The position numbers and the translations under genes were made by a program. Shown piece after piece: positions 15,936 to 23,534 of a stretch of DNA of 41,121 nucleotides (position 1 is the stretch's first letter; each line of letters starts with the position of its first letter). Below the pieces are notes generated by a model, which saw nothing but the letters and a program-made list of their open reading frames with translations, was not told the DNA's origin and did no database searches. Origin of the DNA: an uncultured Bacteroidales bacterium (lineage in GTDB: Bacteria > Bacteroidota > Bacteroidia > Bacteroidales > WCHB1-69). The stretch covers positions 1 to 41,121 of the forward strand of contig ONQE01000010.1 of the NCBI GenBank assembly GCA_900319925.1, in the 5' to 3' direction.

Positions 15936-16538
15936 ATGACAACACAAGATTTATCCATATACATCAGCGATTTTTTCAGTTACGCGGACAGACAAAAAAT
16001 CGAACTCTATAATGAATATTCATTGCAGCACGAACTTGGCATATTCTTACGCAACCAATGCCCCAATTACAGTGTGCAATTTGAGAGAAACACTAACTTC
16101 TTTGGAATAAATACAGCCACTGTAAAACAAGAGATTGACATTGCGGTGTTTGACAAGAACGAAAAGTTCGCCATTGAACTAAAGTTTCCTCGTAATCGTG
16201 CATATCCAAGAAGAATGTTCCAATTCGTTGAAGATATTTGTTTTATTGAGCGGTTGAAAAATATCGGTTTTACTGGCGGTTGTGCGGTTTCTCTTGTCTA
16301 TGATATGAATTTTTGCACCAAACAAGGATTAAAAACCAAAGGTATTTATGGCTATTTCCGTAACAAAAAGCCAATTACTGGTGTAATCAACAATCCTTTA
16401 CAGAACAATGGACCAATACAGCTTGTTGTCAACGGTTCTTATAAAGCAATTTGGAGTCCAACAGACATTTTGCTCAGAAATAACGTGGCGGATCCAATCA
16501 CGTCTGTACCAGCTAAATATTACATCATTGAAATTTAG
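15936..16538 (+). CDS. PD-(D/E)XK-like protein
   Basis: A 200-residue soluble protein with the restriction-endonuclease-like core: helix with Glu 33 (Q-H-E-L-G-I-F-L-R), then Q-E-I-D-I-A-V (Asp 68) and F-A-I-E-L-K-F-P (Glu 81, Lys 83), a full E-D-ExK set, followed by a helix with F-V-E-D-I-C-F-I-E and a C-V-S-L-V-Y-like strand. The fold is shared by many nucleases, including those of defence systems; the activity here is inferred from residues only. Second such protein in the island. Confidence 0.68.
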   Translation: MTTQDLSIYISDFFSYADRQKIELYNEYSLQHELGIFLRNQCPNYSVQFERNTNFFGINTATVKQEIDIAVFDKNEKFAIELKFPRNRAYPRRMFQFVEDICFIERLKNIGFTGGCAVSLVYDMNFCTKQGLKTKGIYGYFRNKKPITGVINNPLQNNGPIQLVVNGSYKAIWSPTDILLRNNVADPITSVPAKYYIIEI

Positions 16539-16656
16539 TTGGTTAAGTATTCGACAAGGCATACATTCCTGTTTGTGGTTTATACTTGTATTTGAAAAGT
16601 ATCAAGGAGGAAGCCGAAAATCCGGAAAAGAGTAGGCAACTTAAAATCGTATTATC

Positions 16657-16896
16657 ATGAGATATAAACTTTTAGTAACAGGAAAAGGCTTGTCTGCGTT
16701 GCAGTGGATAGAAAAGCCTGACGGGAGCACCGTCAGAAGTTCCAGTGAAGAATGGAGCTTCGTGGTTGAATCGAACGAATCAAACGGTATTTCCGCTGAT
16801 GATTTCTTGAAGCAGACTGGTTGTAAATGGAGAAGCGGCTTCGGCAGGCCCTTTAAAATCATAAATGCCAACGGTTGGACGGTAAAACAATTGTGA
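16657..16896 (+). CDS. Hypothetical protein
   Basis: A 79-residue protein, no family recognised. It has a beta-rich start (M-R-Y-K-L-L-V-T-G) and a C-K-W-R-S-G-F-G-R-P-F-K-I segment. It ends 6 bp before the next frame, so the pair is probably cotranslated. Confidence 0.5.
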   Translation: MRYKLLVTGKGLSALQWIEKPDGSTVRSSSEEWSFVVESNESNGISADDFLKQTGCKWRSGFGRPFKIINANGWTVKQL

Positions 16897-16902
16897 TACT
16901 TT

Positions 16903-17262
16903 ATGAGTACAATACTCGAAAACACTGTGACGTGTGGCAAGTTGAATGTCCAGCTCCTGGAGTTGTTGAAAAAGCACGGCGGGACATTTCGCATCGATGA
17001 AGACGAACAGTTCACAACTTGGGCCGTCACGCTCTTCGACAAAGATGGTGGTATTCCGCTGTCGTTGTCGTTGGTCGGATCAGTTGCGGAAATCGCGGTA
17101 AAGGACATGGGCTGGGATTATGAGGTGGTGGAAATCACCCGTTGCGAAGACTATGCCGAAAGAAACGATGACTACGTTTTTATTTTGGCCGCCGTCGATG
17201 GAAACAAGGTGACGATTGATGGGGTCAAAATGGTGATACAACTGTTGAAAACTGCAAAATGA
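16903..17262 (+). CDS. Hypothetical protein
   Basis: A 119-residue acidic protein, no family recognised. Predicted strands V-F-I-L-A-A-V and an N-terminal helix (N-V-Q-L-L-E-L-L-K-K-H-G-G). Last gene of the one-strand island; a 193-bp repeat begins 26 bp after it. Its final codons contain GGGTCAAAATGG, which resembles the operator-like motif but is probably chance. Confidence 0.52.
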   Translation: MSTILENTVTCGKLNVQLLELLKKHGGTFRIDEDEQFTTWAVTLFDKDGGIPLSLSLVGSVAEIAVKDMGWDYEVVEITRCEDYAERNDDYVFILAAVDGNKVTIDGVKMVIQLLKTAK

Positions 17263-17287
17263 TGGTTAATTTACCCACTAGTCGTTA

Positions 17288-17480
17288 GACATTCCCCCGA
17301 AATTCTTCTGGACCAAATCGCGGATGCAACTCTTCGACAACCGCGTGGGCAACGCCCCATAGGAGACGCGCCATGGCACGTCTCTACACGCCGTCATCTT
17401 CTTCCTACTGCCGTTCTTCGTGGCGGGGGCGGCGTGCGTGGTGGGGAAATGGTGATGGGACCCCTCACGGGGTTCTGCGG
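17288..17480 (+). repeat. 193-bp direct repeat, left copy
   Basis: Runs from GACATTCCCCCGAAA to GGGGTTCTGCGG, with an internal palindrome GAGACGCGCCATGGCACGTCTC around 17362. Matches 19079-19271 over its full length with few differences, same orientation, same length. Confidence 0.9.
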
Positions 17481-17492
17481 GTTCGACGGAAC

Positions 17493-18911
17493 TTACTTCT
17501 CAAAGAGGGCATCCGCGGTGATTATGTCTTGAAATTCAACAGAATAAGAATTCTGCTTTACTTCATTGGCCGAAATGAGGATAAGATGGATGGACTTGTC
17601 TGTCCCCGTCGCGATTCTGAAACTGTTCCGACGGTTTTGGACTTTCTGTTCTTCCTCGGATGTCATCTCGTAGGGCTGCTTGGTGTATTTCATCTCACAA
17701 ATGTCTATAATACCGTCATTGCGGTCGATGAGCAGATCAATTTGCGCACCTTTTTTTTCGAAAGTGGCGGGTTGATACCACGAGCAGACCCTGCTTATGG
17801 TGCCGAAGATACTGAGGGCTTTCTTGATTTGAGTGACGTGCAGAAGACAAACACGCTCAAAAGCGAGCCCGCACCAGTTGTAGTATAAGGGCGAACCTGT
17901 CTGACGAGACCAAAAACACTCATCGCCGCCGCTGTTCTGCTGGATAAACCGGTAATAGAACAATGTGTAAGAGTCTATCAGTTGGAAAACGGCAAATTTG
18001 GATTTAAGACCTAGGTTGTTGTATTTGCGAATAAAACCGCAGGCTTCGAGGTCTTGCAACATCTCCGAAAGACGCCCGTTATCCTGAAGATGAGCTTCCG
18101 ATATAAGTTCTTCTCGGGTCATCCCGATTCGTTTATGGCCAAGCGTCTGTACAATGGTAATATAAGGGTCGGGGTTTTTGAAGAGTGACGCATACAACTC
18201 GTCAAATTCATCATACAGGCCGCCGTCGGGATTGAAGAAAAGGTTGTCGATGTTTTGAGAGAGGCTCAGACCGCGTTCTAATTTCGACCAGTAGAACGGA
18301 ATACCACCCATAACCATATAGCACTCCATAAGCTGCCTGCGGTTCATGCCAAGTTTGCGGTGGATAGCATACTGCTCGCATTCGTGGAGGGTGAACGGCT
18401 GAAGATGAATCTTGGTGTTGACGCGGTTGTGGAGGCCTCCTTTGTTTTTGAGGATTTTCTTGATAATCCAAGATGTGGCACTGCCGCAAACGATAAGGAC
18501 AACGTCCTTACGTGCCGATGCCCAACCATTCCAAAAGTTTTCGAGAGCGGGGACGAATCCGGAACGCTGAGTGTCCAGCCATGGAAGCTCATCTATAAAA
18601 ATGAGTTTCTTAGGCTCATCGGATTGACGAATGATTTCCTTCAACGCATCGAAAGCGTCAAGCCAAGTGTGAGGCAAGATGGCTTTCTGGAGACCGTATT
18701 CGCGCAGAGAGAGCCGCCACGCAGCAAGTTGTTTCTTCATAGTCGAGTTGGCAAGACCCGTATGGTAGAAGGTGAATCGGTTGTTGAACGTTTCTCGAAC
18801 CAAATAGGTTTTCCCCACACGACGACGACCGTAAAGTGCCACAAACATTGAGTCTTCTTCTTGAACGGCTTGGGTCAGACTCCTTTTCTCTTTTTCTCTT
18901 CCTATGAGCAT
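17493..18911 (-). CDS. AAA ATPase with C-terminal PD-(D/E)XK-like domain (COG1672/DUF234 type)
   Basis: A 472-residue protein. N-terminal P-loop ATPase: L-I-G-R-E-K-E motif, Walker A G-R-R-R-V-G-K-T-Y (about 29-37), Walker B L-I-F-I-D-E-L-P-W-L-D (near 103-113), then a sensor segment V-L-I-V-C-G-S-A-T-S-W. A winged-helix region follows near 270-300, and the C-terminus has A-Q-I-D-L-L-I-D-R and I-I-D-I-C-E-M-K-Y, which fits a PD-(D/E)XK nuclease-like fold. Such proteins are common in Bacteroidota and archaea, often in repeated or mobile loci; their role is not settled. The whole gene with its promoter lies between two 193-bp direct repeats. Confidence 0.85.
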   Translation of the reverse strand: MLIGREKEKRSLTQAVQEEDSMFVALYGRRRVGKTYLVRETFNNRFTFYHTGLANSTMKKQLAAWRLSLREYGLQKAILPHTWLDAFDALKEIIRQSDEPKKLIFIDELPWLDTQRSGFVPALENFWNGWASARKDVVLIVCGSATSWIIKKILKNKGGLHNRVNTKIHLQPFTLHECEQYAIHRKLGMNRRQLMECYMVMGGIPFYWSKLERGLSLSQNIDNLFFNPDGGLYDEFDELYASLFKNPDPYITIVQTLGHKRIGMTREELISEAHLQDNGRLSEMLQDLEACGFIRKYNNLGLKSKFAVFQLIDSYTLFYYRFIQQNSGGDECFWSRQTGSPLYYNWCGLAFERVCLLHVTQIKKALSIFGTISRVCSWYQPATFEKKGAQIDLLIDRNDGIIDICEMKYTKQPYEMTSEEEQKVQNRRNSFRIATGTDKSIHLILISANEVKQNSYSVEFQDIITADALFEK

Positions 18912-18933
18912 ACTGGATAAATTTTACTGAGCG

Positions 18934-18941
18934 CAAAAGTA
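18934..18941 (-). promoter_or_regulatory. -7 element (TACTTTTG) for ATPase gene
   Basis: Exact TAnnTTTG on the minus strand, 22 bp before the ATG at 18911. The stretch 18942-19789 contains a direct repeat, a short doubtful frame and the promoter of the next gene. Confidence 0.7.
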
Positions 18942-19078
18942 GGAAAAATATTCTTATACTCGGCGGAAAGTGTTGAGATTTTATAGATTCCGCCGAGTAT
19001 GGGCGCTTTTATTTCCAGATAGTTTTGATTTGTACCAGCTCGCGGGAGGCATCATCGGCTTCACCCACAGGGGGGGTA

Positions 19079-19271
19079 GACATCCTCCCCGAAACTCTTC
19101 TGGACCAAATCGCGGGTGCAACTCTTCAACAACCGCGTGGGTAAGCCCCATAGGAGACGCGCCATGGCACGTCTCTACACGCCGTCATCTTCTTCCTGCT
19201 GCCGTTCTTCGTGGCGGGGGCGGCATACGTGGTGGGGAAATGGTGATGGAACCCCTGACGGGGTTCTGCGG
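19079..19271 (+). repeat. 193-bp direct repeat, right copy
   Basis: Same length and orientation as 17288-17480, with scattered substitutions. On the minus strand part of it can be read as a short peptide with C-T-R-D-L-V-Q-K-S-F-G, so both copies may derive from the end of an old gene. Confidence 0.9.
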
Positions 19272-19390
19272 AACATCGTGGGGGACCGTACTGGGCTACA
19301 TGTCTGTAGCACCTTAATTTTTTCGCATTTCGTTTATATAATGATGAATACATTAAAAAAAATATCATCATTCAAAAACCAATCCGAATT

Positions 19391-19549
19391 ATGACGAAAA
19401 ATGAAATCCCAAACGGCGAAAGCAGCATTCCCGAAAACAGGGAAACGGCCGAAAGACAAGTTGAACTATGCCCCAACGAGTGCTTGTACAACCAAGAAAG
19501 AGAATCGAGAATAGGGTTCTTACGTCGTTCAGCCTCACATAGAGGATAG
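19391..19549 (+). other. Doubtful 52-codon ORF, possible gene remnant
   Basis: ATG to TAG, 52 codons, hydrophilic, with two Cys in L-C-P-N-E-C. No recognisable domain and no clear promoter or ribosome site. Recorded because the surrounding 850 bp is otherwise free of genes. Confidence 0.2.
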
Positions 19550-19621
19550 GGTGGGTATGACCCCTCAGCGGTACACCGAAGCCGAATATGATTGGAGATT
19601 ATCGATTTCTGCCCCACACGC

Positions 19622-19671
19622 AAATGGGTTAAAGTGGGTTATGGTTTTTCGGAGAAAATGTGGTTATTTTG
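19622..19671 (+). promoter_or_regulatory. AAATGGG operator and TATTTTG promoter for the 19790 gene
   Basis: AAATGGGTTAAAGTGGGTT then ATGG, and TATTTTGCGG from 19665. Aligned to 10717-10767 the words and the 21-bp distance from GGGTTATGG to TATTTTG are the same. Confidence 0.6.
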
Positions 19672-19789
19672 CGGTGTTTTATTAAAAAGATTATAGACTA
19701 TAATTAGTCGAGAAATATAGTAACAGATAAGTCACTTATTATTCACATAATACCGATGGGCCGATGGGATATAACTGGCAATTATTATT

Positions 19790-20236
19790 ATGAAAAAAGC
19801 ATTTTTAGCATTTGTTGCAGTCCTGTTAATGGCAACTAACGTTAATGCGCAGTCAAAAAACAAAAATGAAAACATTCGTTACGACAAGGACAGCGTCGCT
19901 ATTGACTGGTACATGTTGTACACAACTGATGGTAAAACGATTGAATGTCTCAGTGTTGAGGGTGGAAGTCAAGGGAAACCTGTAATCTACACTCCATTAA
20001 ATAACCCAACCAAATCGGTCACCCTTAGCAAGACAAAAGTGTGGAAAAGTTATAAGATTTCAACAATGGGATCGATTAGTGGGTACAGTGTCTATAACAT
20101 TGATTATGAAGCGGAAGATCAAAAGAAATCCACGCCACGAGGTAATAATGTATACATTGACGAAATCTCAGGGAAGCGACGCCCCAATATTGAATTATGC
20201 CGTCAATACAAAGTAACTGATGTCATTATTTTCTAA
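19790..20236 (+). CDS. Small exported protein
   Basis: A 148-residue protein with a cleavable signal peptide: M-K-K-A-F-L-A-F-V-A-V-L-L-M-A, cleavage after N-V-N-A. The mature part (about 127 residues) is beta-rich with many Lys, Ser and Tyr, and unlike any family I know. It lies 26 bp upstream of a lipoprotein gene and shares the promoter module of the AT-rich island, which suggests joint regulation. Confidence 0.68.
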   Translation: MKKAFLAFVAVLLMATNVNAQSKNKNENIRYDKDSVAIDWYMLYTTDGKTIECLSVEGGSQGKPVIYTPLNNPTKSVTLSKTKVWKSYKISTMGSISGYSVYNIDYEAEDQKKSTPRGNNVYIDEISGKRRPNIELCRQYKVTDVIIF

Positions 20237-20262
20237 TATTTATAACATCAAAATCAATTATT

Positions 20263-20922
20263 ATGAAAAAGTGTTTGGTCTTTGTTATGGCTGTTTTCTT
20301 TCTGTACAGTTGCAATAAAGTCACCCTGAACAGCTATTACGATGCAACCACTGTCGAGAATGATTTAGCTTCGTTAGTGAAAGCCGGTTCCCTAACATCA
20401 GAAGACATGTATGAAATAAAATATTTTGCTTCTGCTTGGGGTATTACGTTAGACGACAGCGTGACATACGACAATCTCCTCAAGATTACAAAATACGACA
20501 AAGTTTATATAATGGATAAAAACATGGCATTTAATATTCTAAATGATGCCAGAAAACGCAATGACGCGGAAAAAATAAGTTCTTTTGTTGATAATGTTAA
20601 AAAAGACAGTAAAATAAACAAGGACGGACGAGATTATTACTTATGTAAATCCGATAAGCAATGCGTCCTGCAATACGCGGATTCCATTCGTTCGGCAATA
20701 GAGGAAGAAGAAAGAATGGCGGAAGAGAAGAGAATAGCCGAAGAAAAGCAAAAAGAGGACATGCGTATAGCACAGGAAAAACGGAAAGAAGAAGCTCGCA
20801 AAACTGAAAAACGACGCAAGGAGACCGAACAAAAGCCAACTAAAGGACGTGCCCCTAACGAAGCCACCCCTGAAGACAGTGGATATAAAATTGATAAGGA
20901 AAAAAGAGTTATTGTGTATTGA
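20263..20922 (+). CDS. Lipoprotein with Glu/Lys/Arg-rich coiled coil
   Basis: A 219-residue protein. The signal M-K-K-C-L-V-F-V-M-A-V-F-F-L-Y-S-C ends in Cys 17, a plausible lipobox (L-Y-S-C). Residues 25-140 are mixed helical; 143-195 are an uninterrupted run of Glu, Lys and Arg (E-E-E-R-M-A-E-E-K-R-I-A-E-E-K) predicted to form a long charged helix. Probably cotranscribed with the exported protein before it. Function unknown. Confidence 0.7.
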   Translation: MKKCLVFVMAVFFLYSCNKVTLNSYYDATTVENDLASLVKAGSLTSEDMYEIKYFASAWGITLDDSVTYDNLLKITKYDKVYIMDKNMAFNILNDARKRNDAEKISSFVDNVKKDSKINKDGRDYYLCKSDKQCVLQYADSIRSAIEEEERMAEEKRIAEEKQKEDMRIAQEKRKEEARKTEKRRKETEQKPTKGRAPNEATPEDSGYKIDKEKRVIVY

Positions 20923-20966
20923 TTGTTTTTATGAATTAAGCAATGTCAAACGAATTAACATAATAA

Positions 20967-21089
20967 AGAGACTTTAGAAAGTCTCTACTCTCGAAATACT
21001 TCCGGGCCAAAGTGCAATTCAACGGATATAATAAATCCCTGACAGCATCCGCCACTCAAACAAGGTGGCCGGCGGGGCCGTTAGGGATT
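20967..21089. terminator. Hairpins between convergent genes
   Basis: A short perfect stem AGAGACTTT/AAAGTCTCT (20967-20986), then a longer imperfect stem from AATCCCT (21034) to AGGGATT (21089) with GGCC-rich interior. No long T-run follows either, so termination efficiency is uncertain. Between them, 20994-21023 looks like a third, partial copy of the start of the 193-bp repeat. Confidence 0.45.
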
Positions 21090-21110
21090 CGTTTCTTAGA
21101 CCGGAAGACC

Positions 21111-23336
21111 TTATGCGTAGCTGTGCATGCCGCCGAGAAGCAGGTTCACCCCGAAATAGGTGATCAGCACGCTGAGGAGCGCCAGGATACAGTAGAGATG
21201 GAAGAACATCGGCTTCTCAAAGGATTTCCACACCGCTTTGTGCAGCGGGGCGGCGTAGATGAGCAGCGTGATGAGCGCCCACACCTCCTTGGGATCCCAC
21301 GACCAATAGTTGCCCCACGAGATGTTGGCCCATACCGCGCCGATGAAGATGCCCGCGGCGAGCAGCGCGACGGCAGGGTAGAGCAAGATCATGCTGATGT
21401 CGCGCAATCGCTCCAGATATTGCGTGTTCGAGGGCTGCGCTATACGCACTATCACCGCGCTGAGACCGTTCAGCATCACGAAAAAGAGCAGCGCGTAGGC
21501 TATCATGATGACGGTGACGTGCAGACTCAGCAGCGGCGACGACAACACCGGCATCAGATGGGTGACGGGAGGATTGGAACCGCCCATCATCTGCACCAAC
21601 AGCACGAAACCGATCATCAACAGACCCGAAGGCAACGCCATCTCGTATTTCCGCATCATAATTAGGGTGATGACGCTGATGCTCAACGCCAACAGGTTCA
21701 TCGAGTCGAAACTGCCGGCCATGGGCACGTGACCGCCGGCAATCCATCGCAGGATGAACACCACGGCCAAGAAGAGACAAAGCAATGACACCCAGATGGT
21801 TGCGATAATACGGACGGGCTTGTGAAGCTTTCGCCCTTTTCCGAGACAGATGAGGGCGGCGGCAAAGCTAAGCAACCCCAAGGTGATCGTCACCATCGCC
21901 AGCCAACGGCCGACACTGAGACGGTTGTAGAGCCGCTCGGCCCGGAATTGCGCCTTGGGCTGCACCTGCCCGAGGGAGTATTTCTCCTGATAGACTTTGG
22001 TCTTCTCAAAAAGGTTGCCCAGCTCGTGGTAATTGCTCGTCAACGCGTATTCCTGACAGAGACTCAGCTGTTTCCGGATGAAGAGGTATTCGTCGTCGGG
22101 GATGCTCTGCGGCAGCGGGTCGTTCTGCGAGTACCACGTCACGTTTTGCGCGCTGTCAGGGTGGGGGAACATCTTCAGAAACTGGCCGTTGCAGAGCATT
22201 TCGATGAGCTGGTACTTCTCGTCGGCGGCGCGGAAGCTCTTGCGCTTCGGATCGCCCATCGGCAGCGAGGCGAGAATCTTCTCGAGCTTGTAATCCCCGT
22301 AATCGTTGCGGAAGTCCGTGAAGCGGGCGTACTTGCCGCTGATGCCGAGCTCTTTGCGCACTTCGTCGCCCTTGATCTTGAACATCGGCTCGTCCTTCCA
22401 TTCGTCAAAGTAGAACAGCCATCCGCTGAAGACCTGCTCCGGGGTGTAGCCTTTGTAACGGGCACTCCCGTAGATTTTGGTGGTGAAATCCTTGGCGAGG
22501 GTCTGCAGCGGACAGACGCGGCCCTTGTACATCACGTACATCTGCCCCATCTTGTCGGCGCTCTCCCGCGGCAGAACGCTCGGCTTGTCGGCGGCTTGCG
22601 CAGGAAGAGTGGCGGCCAATGAGATGAATGCAAGGAGAATCGCCGCCTTGCCCGCGGTCTTTTGCAGCAGCTGGCGGAACTCGCCGTTACGCTCGAAGAA
22701 GAGCCCGATCAGCGCGACGAACAGCAGGAGGTAGCCCGCGTAGGTCACCCCGACGCCCCAGGGGTCGTGCGCGACGGAAAGCACCGAGTTGCCCTCTTCG
22801 TCGTAGTCGCTCTGGTAGAAGCGGTAGTGGCGATACTTCAGGATGTTGTTCATCGAGATCTTGGCATCGGTCACTTCACTTCCGTCTGTGATTTGGAGGT
22901 AGCTCACGAAGTCCATCGGCGTGTGGGTGCCCGGGTAGGTCTCCACCTCGAAGCGGTCGAGGGTGAGCGAGAAGGGAAGTTCCGCCTCTCGGGCGTCCCC
23001 ATGCTTCTCGACGCTGAACTGGTTGACGGCCTTCCCTGGGGAGAGCGTCATCTCACCGTGCTGTCCGGTGAGCATCGTCAGCAGGGCACCGAGCAGGATG
23101 AGCAGCACGGAGGAGTGCAGGGCGCAGATGACCGGCCGCTGCCAGCTTTTGCGCGTGACCATCATGACCACCAGTCCGGCGGCCAGCAACGCCCACAGGG
23201 TGACGAACCACCAGCTGCCATAGACGTGGCTCAGCGCGTATTCGTTGCCGTGGCCCATTTCCACGACGGTGCCCGCCGCCATTGTCACGATGAGGGCGAG
23301 GAGGAGGGCAGAGAGAATGTGTCGGAGGTTTTTCAT
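21111..23336 (-). CDS. ccsA: Cytochrome c biogenesis protein, ResB-CcsA fusion
   Basis: A 741-residue inner-membrane protein of system II cytochrome c maturation, which moves haem outward and attaches it to CxxCH proteins. The N-terminal half is ResB/CcsB-like (several membrane helices, a large periplasmic part from about 270 to 470); the C-terminal third is CcsA-like with many helices and the haem-handling WWD signature, here in W-G-N-Y-W-S-W-D-P-K-E-V-W-A-L-I near residue 680, plus conserved histidines in S-L-H-V-T-V and A-P-L-H-K-A-V-W. The fused form is usual in Bacteroidota. It lies downstream of a di-haem protein gene on the same strand, its likely client. Confidence 0.9.
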   Translation of the reverse strand: MKNLRHILSALLLALIVTMAAGTVVEMGHGNEYALSHVYGSWWFVTLWALLAAGLVVMMVTRKSWQRPVICALHSSVLLILLGALLTMLTGQHGEMTLSPGKAVNQFSVEKHGDAREAELPFSLTLDRFEVETYPGTHTPMDFVSYLQITDGSEVTDAKISMNNILKYRHYRFYQSDYDEEGNSVLSVAHDPWGVGVTYAGYLLLFVALIGLFFERNGEFRQLLQKTAGKAAILLAFISLAATLPAQAADKPSVLPRESADKMGQMYVMYKGRVCPLQTLAKDFTTKIYGSARYKGYTPEQVFSGWLFYFDEWKDEPMFKIKGDEVRKELGISGKYARFTDFRNDYGDYKLEKILASLPMGDPKRKSFRAADEKYQLIEMLCNGQFLKMFPHPDSAQNVTWYSQNDPLPQSIPDDEYLFIRKQLSLCQEYALTSNYHELGNLFEKTKVYQEKYSLGQVQPKAQFRAERLYNRLSVGRWLAMVTITLGLLSFAAALICLGKGRKLHKPVRIIATIWVSLLCLFLAVVFILRWIAGGHVPMAGSFDSMNLLALSISVITLIMMRKYEMALPSGLLMIGFVLLVQMMGGSNPPVTHLMPVLSSPLLSLHVTVIMIAYALLFFVMLNGLSAVIVRIAQPSNTQYLERLRDISMILLYPAVALLAAGIFIGAVWANISWGNYWSWDPKEVWALITLLIYAAPLHKAVWKSFEKPMFFHLYCILALLSVLITYFGVNLLLGGMHSYA

Positions 23337-23395
23337 TGATTGGTGATTAGTGATTAGTGATTAGTGATTAGTGATTGGTGACTTGAGACTTGAGA
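23335..23395 (-). repeat. Heptamer array leading ccsA (ATCACTA type)
   Basis: About nine units of the 7-bp repeat (plus strand GTGATTA), ending directly at the ATG of the ResB-CcsA gene on the minus strand. Confidence 0.8.
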
Positions 23396-23450
23396 CTGGT
23401 GATTTGTGACTCGGGTTTCAGAAAAGGTTGCAAAAATATTAAAAAAACAA

Positions 23451-23529
23451 TTTCCTTGAGCAGCCCTGAAGGGGCAAGACGCGCGAAGCGCTAATAACCC
23501 CACACAAGGCGAAGCCGCAGTGTGGGGTC
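23451..23529 (+). repeat. Dispersed hairpin repeat, copy next to the di-haem gene end
   Basis: TTCCTTGAGCAGCCCTGAAG, then GGGGCAAGACGCGCGAAGCG and a stem of CCCCACAC and GTGTGGGG. Reverse-complement relative of 26335-26411. On the minus strand it sits just past the di-haem gene stop and is followed by a T-run, so it can act as a terminator. Confidence 0.7.
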
Positions 23530-23534
23530 GGAAA

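Noticed and set aside
17219-17235. GGGTCAAAATGG inside the last island gene as another operator
   Set aside because: Within coding sequence, only one good half-site and no promoter downstream.
17373-17888. Plus-strand ORF of 171 codons
   Set aside because: It is antisense to the ATPase C-terminus and continues into the direct repeat; no protein family resemblance.
21822-23339. Long plus-strand ORFs over the cytochrome assembly gene
   Set aside because: Antisense shadows of a GC-rich gene; His/Gly/Val/Arg-rich composition with no domains. The same holds for the long antisense frames over the imelysin, porin, fumC, foldase and cysS genes.
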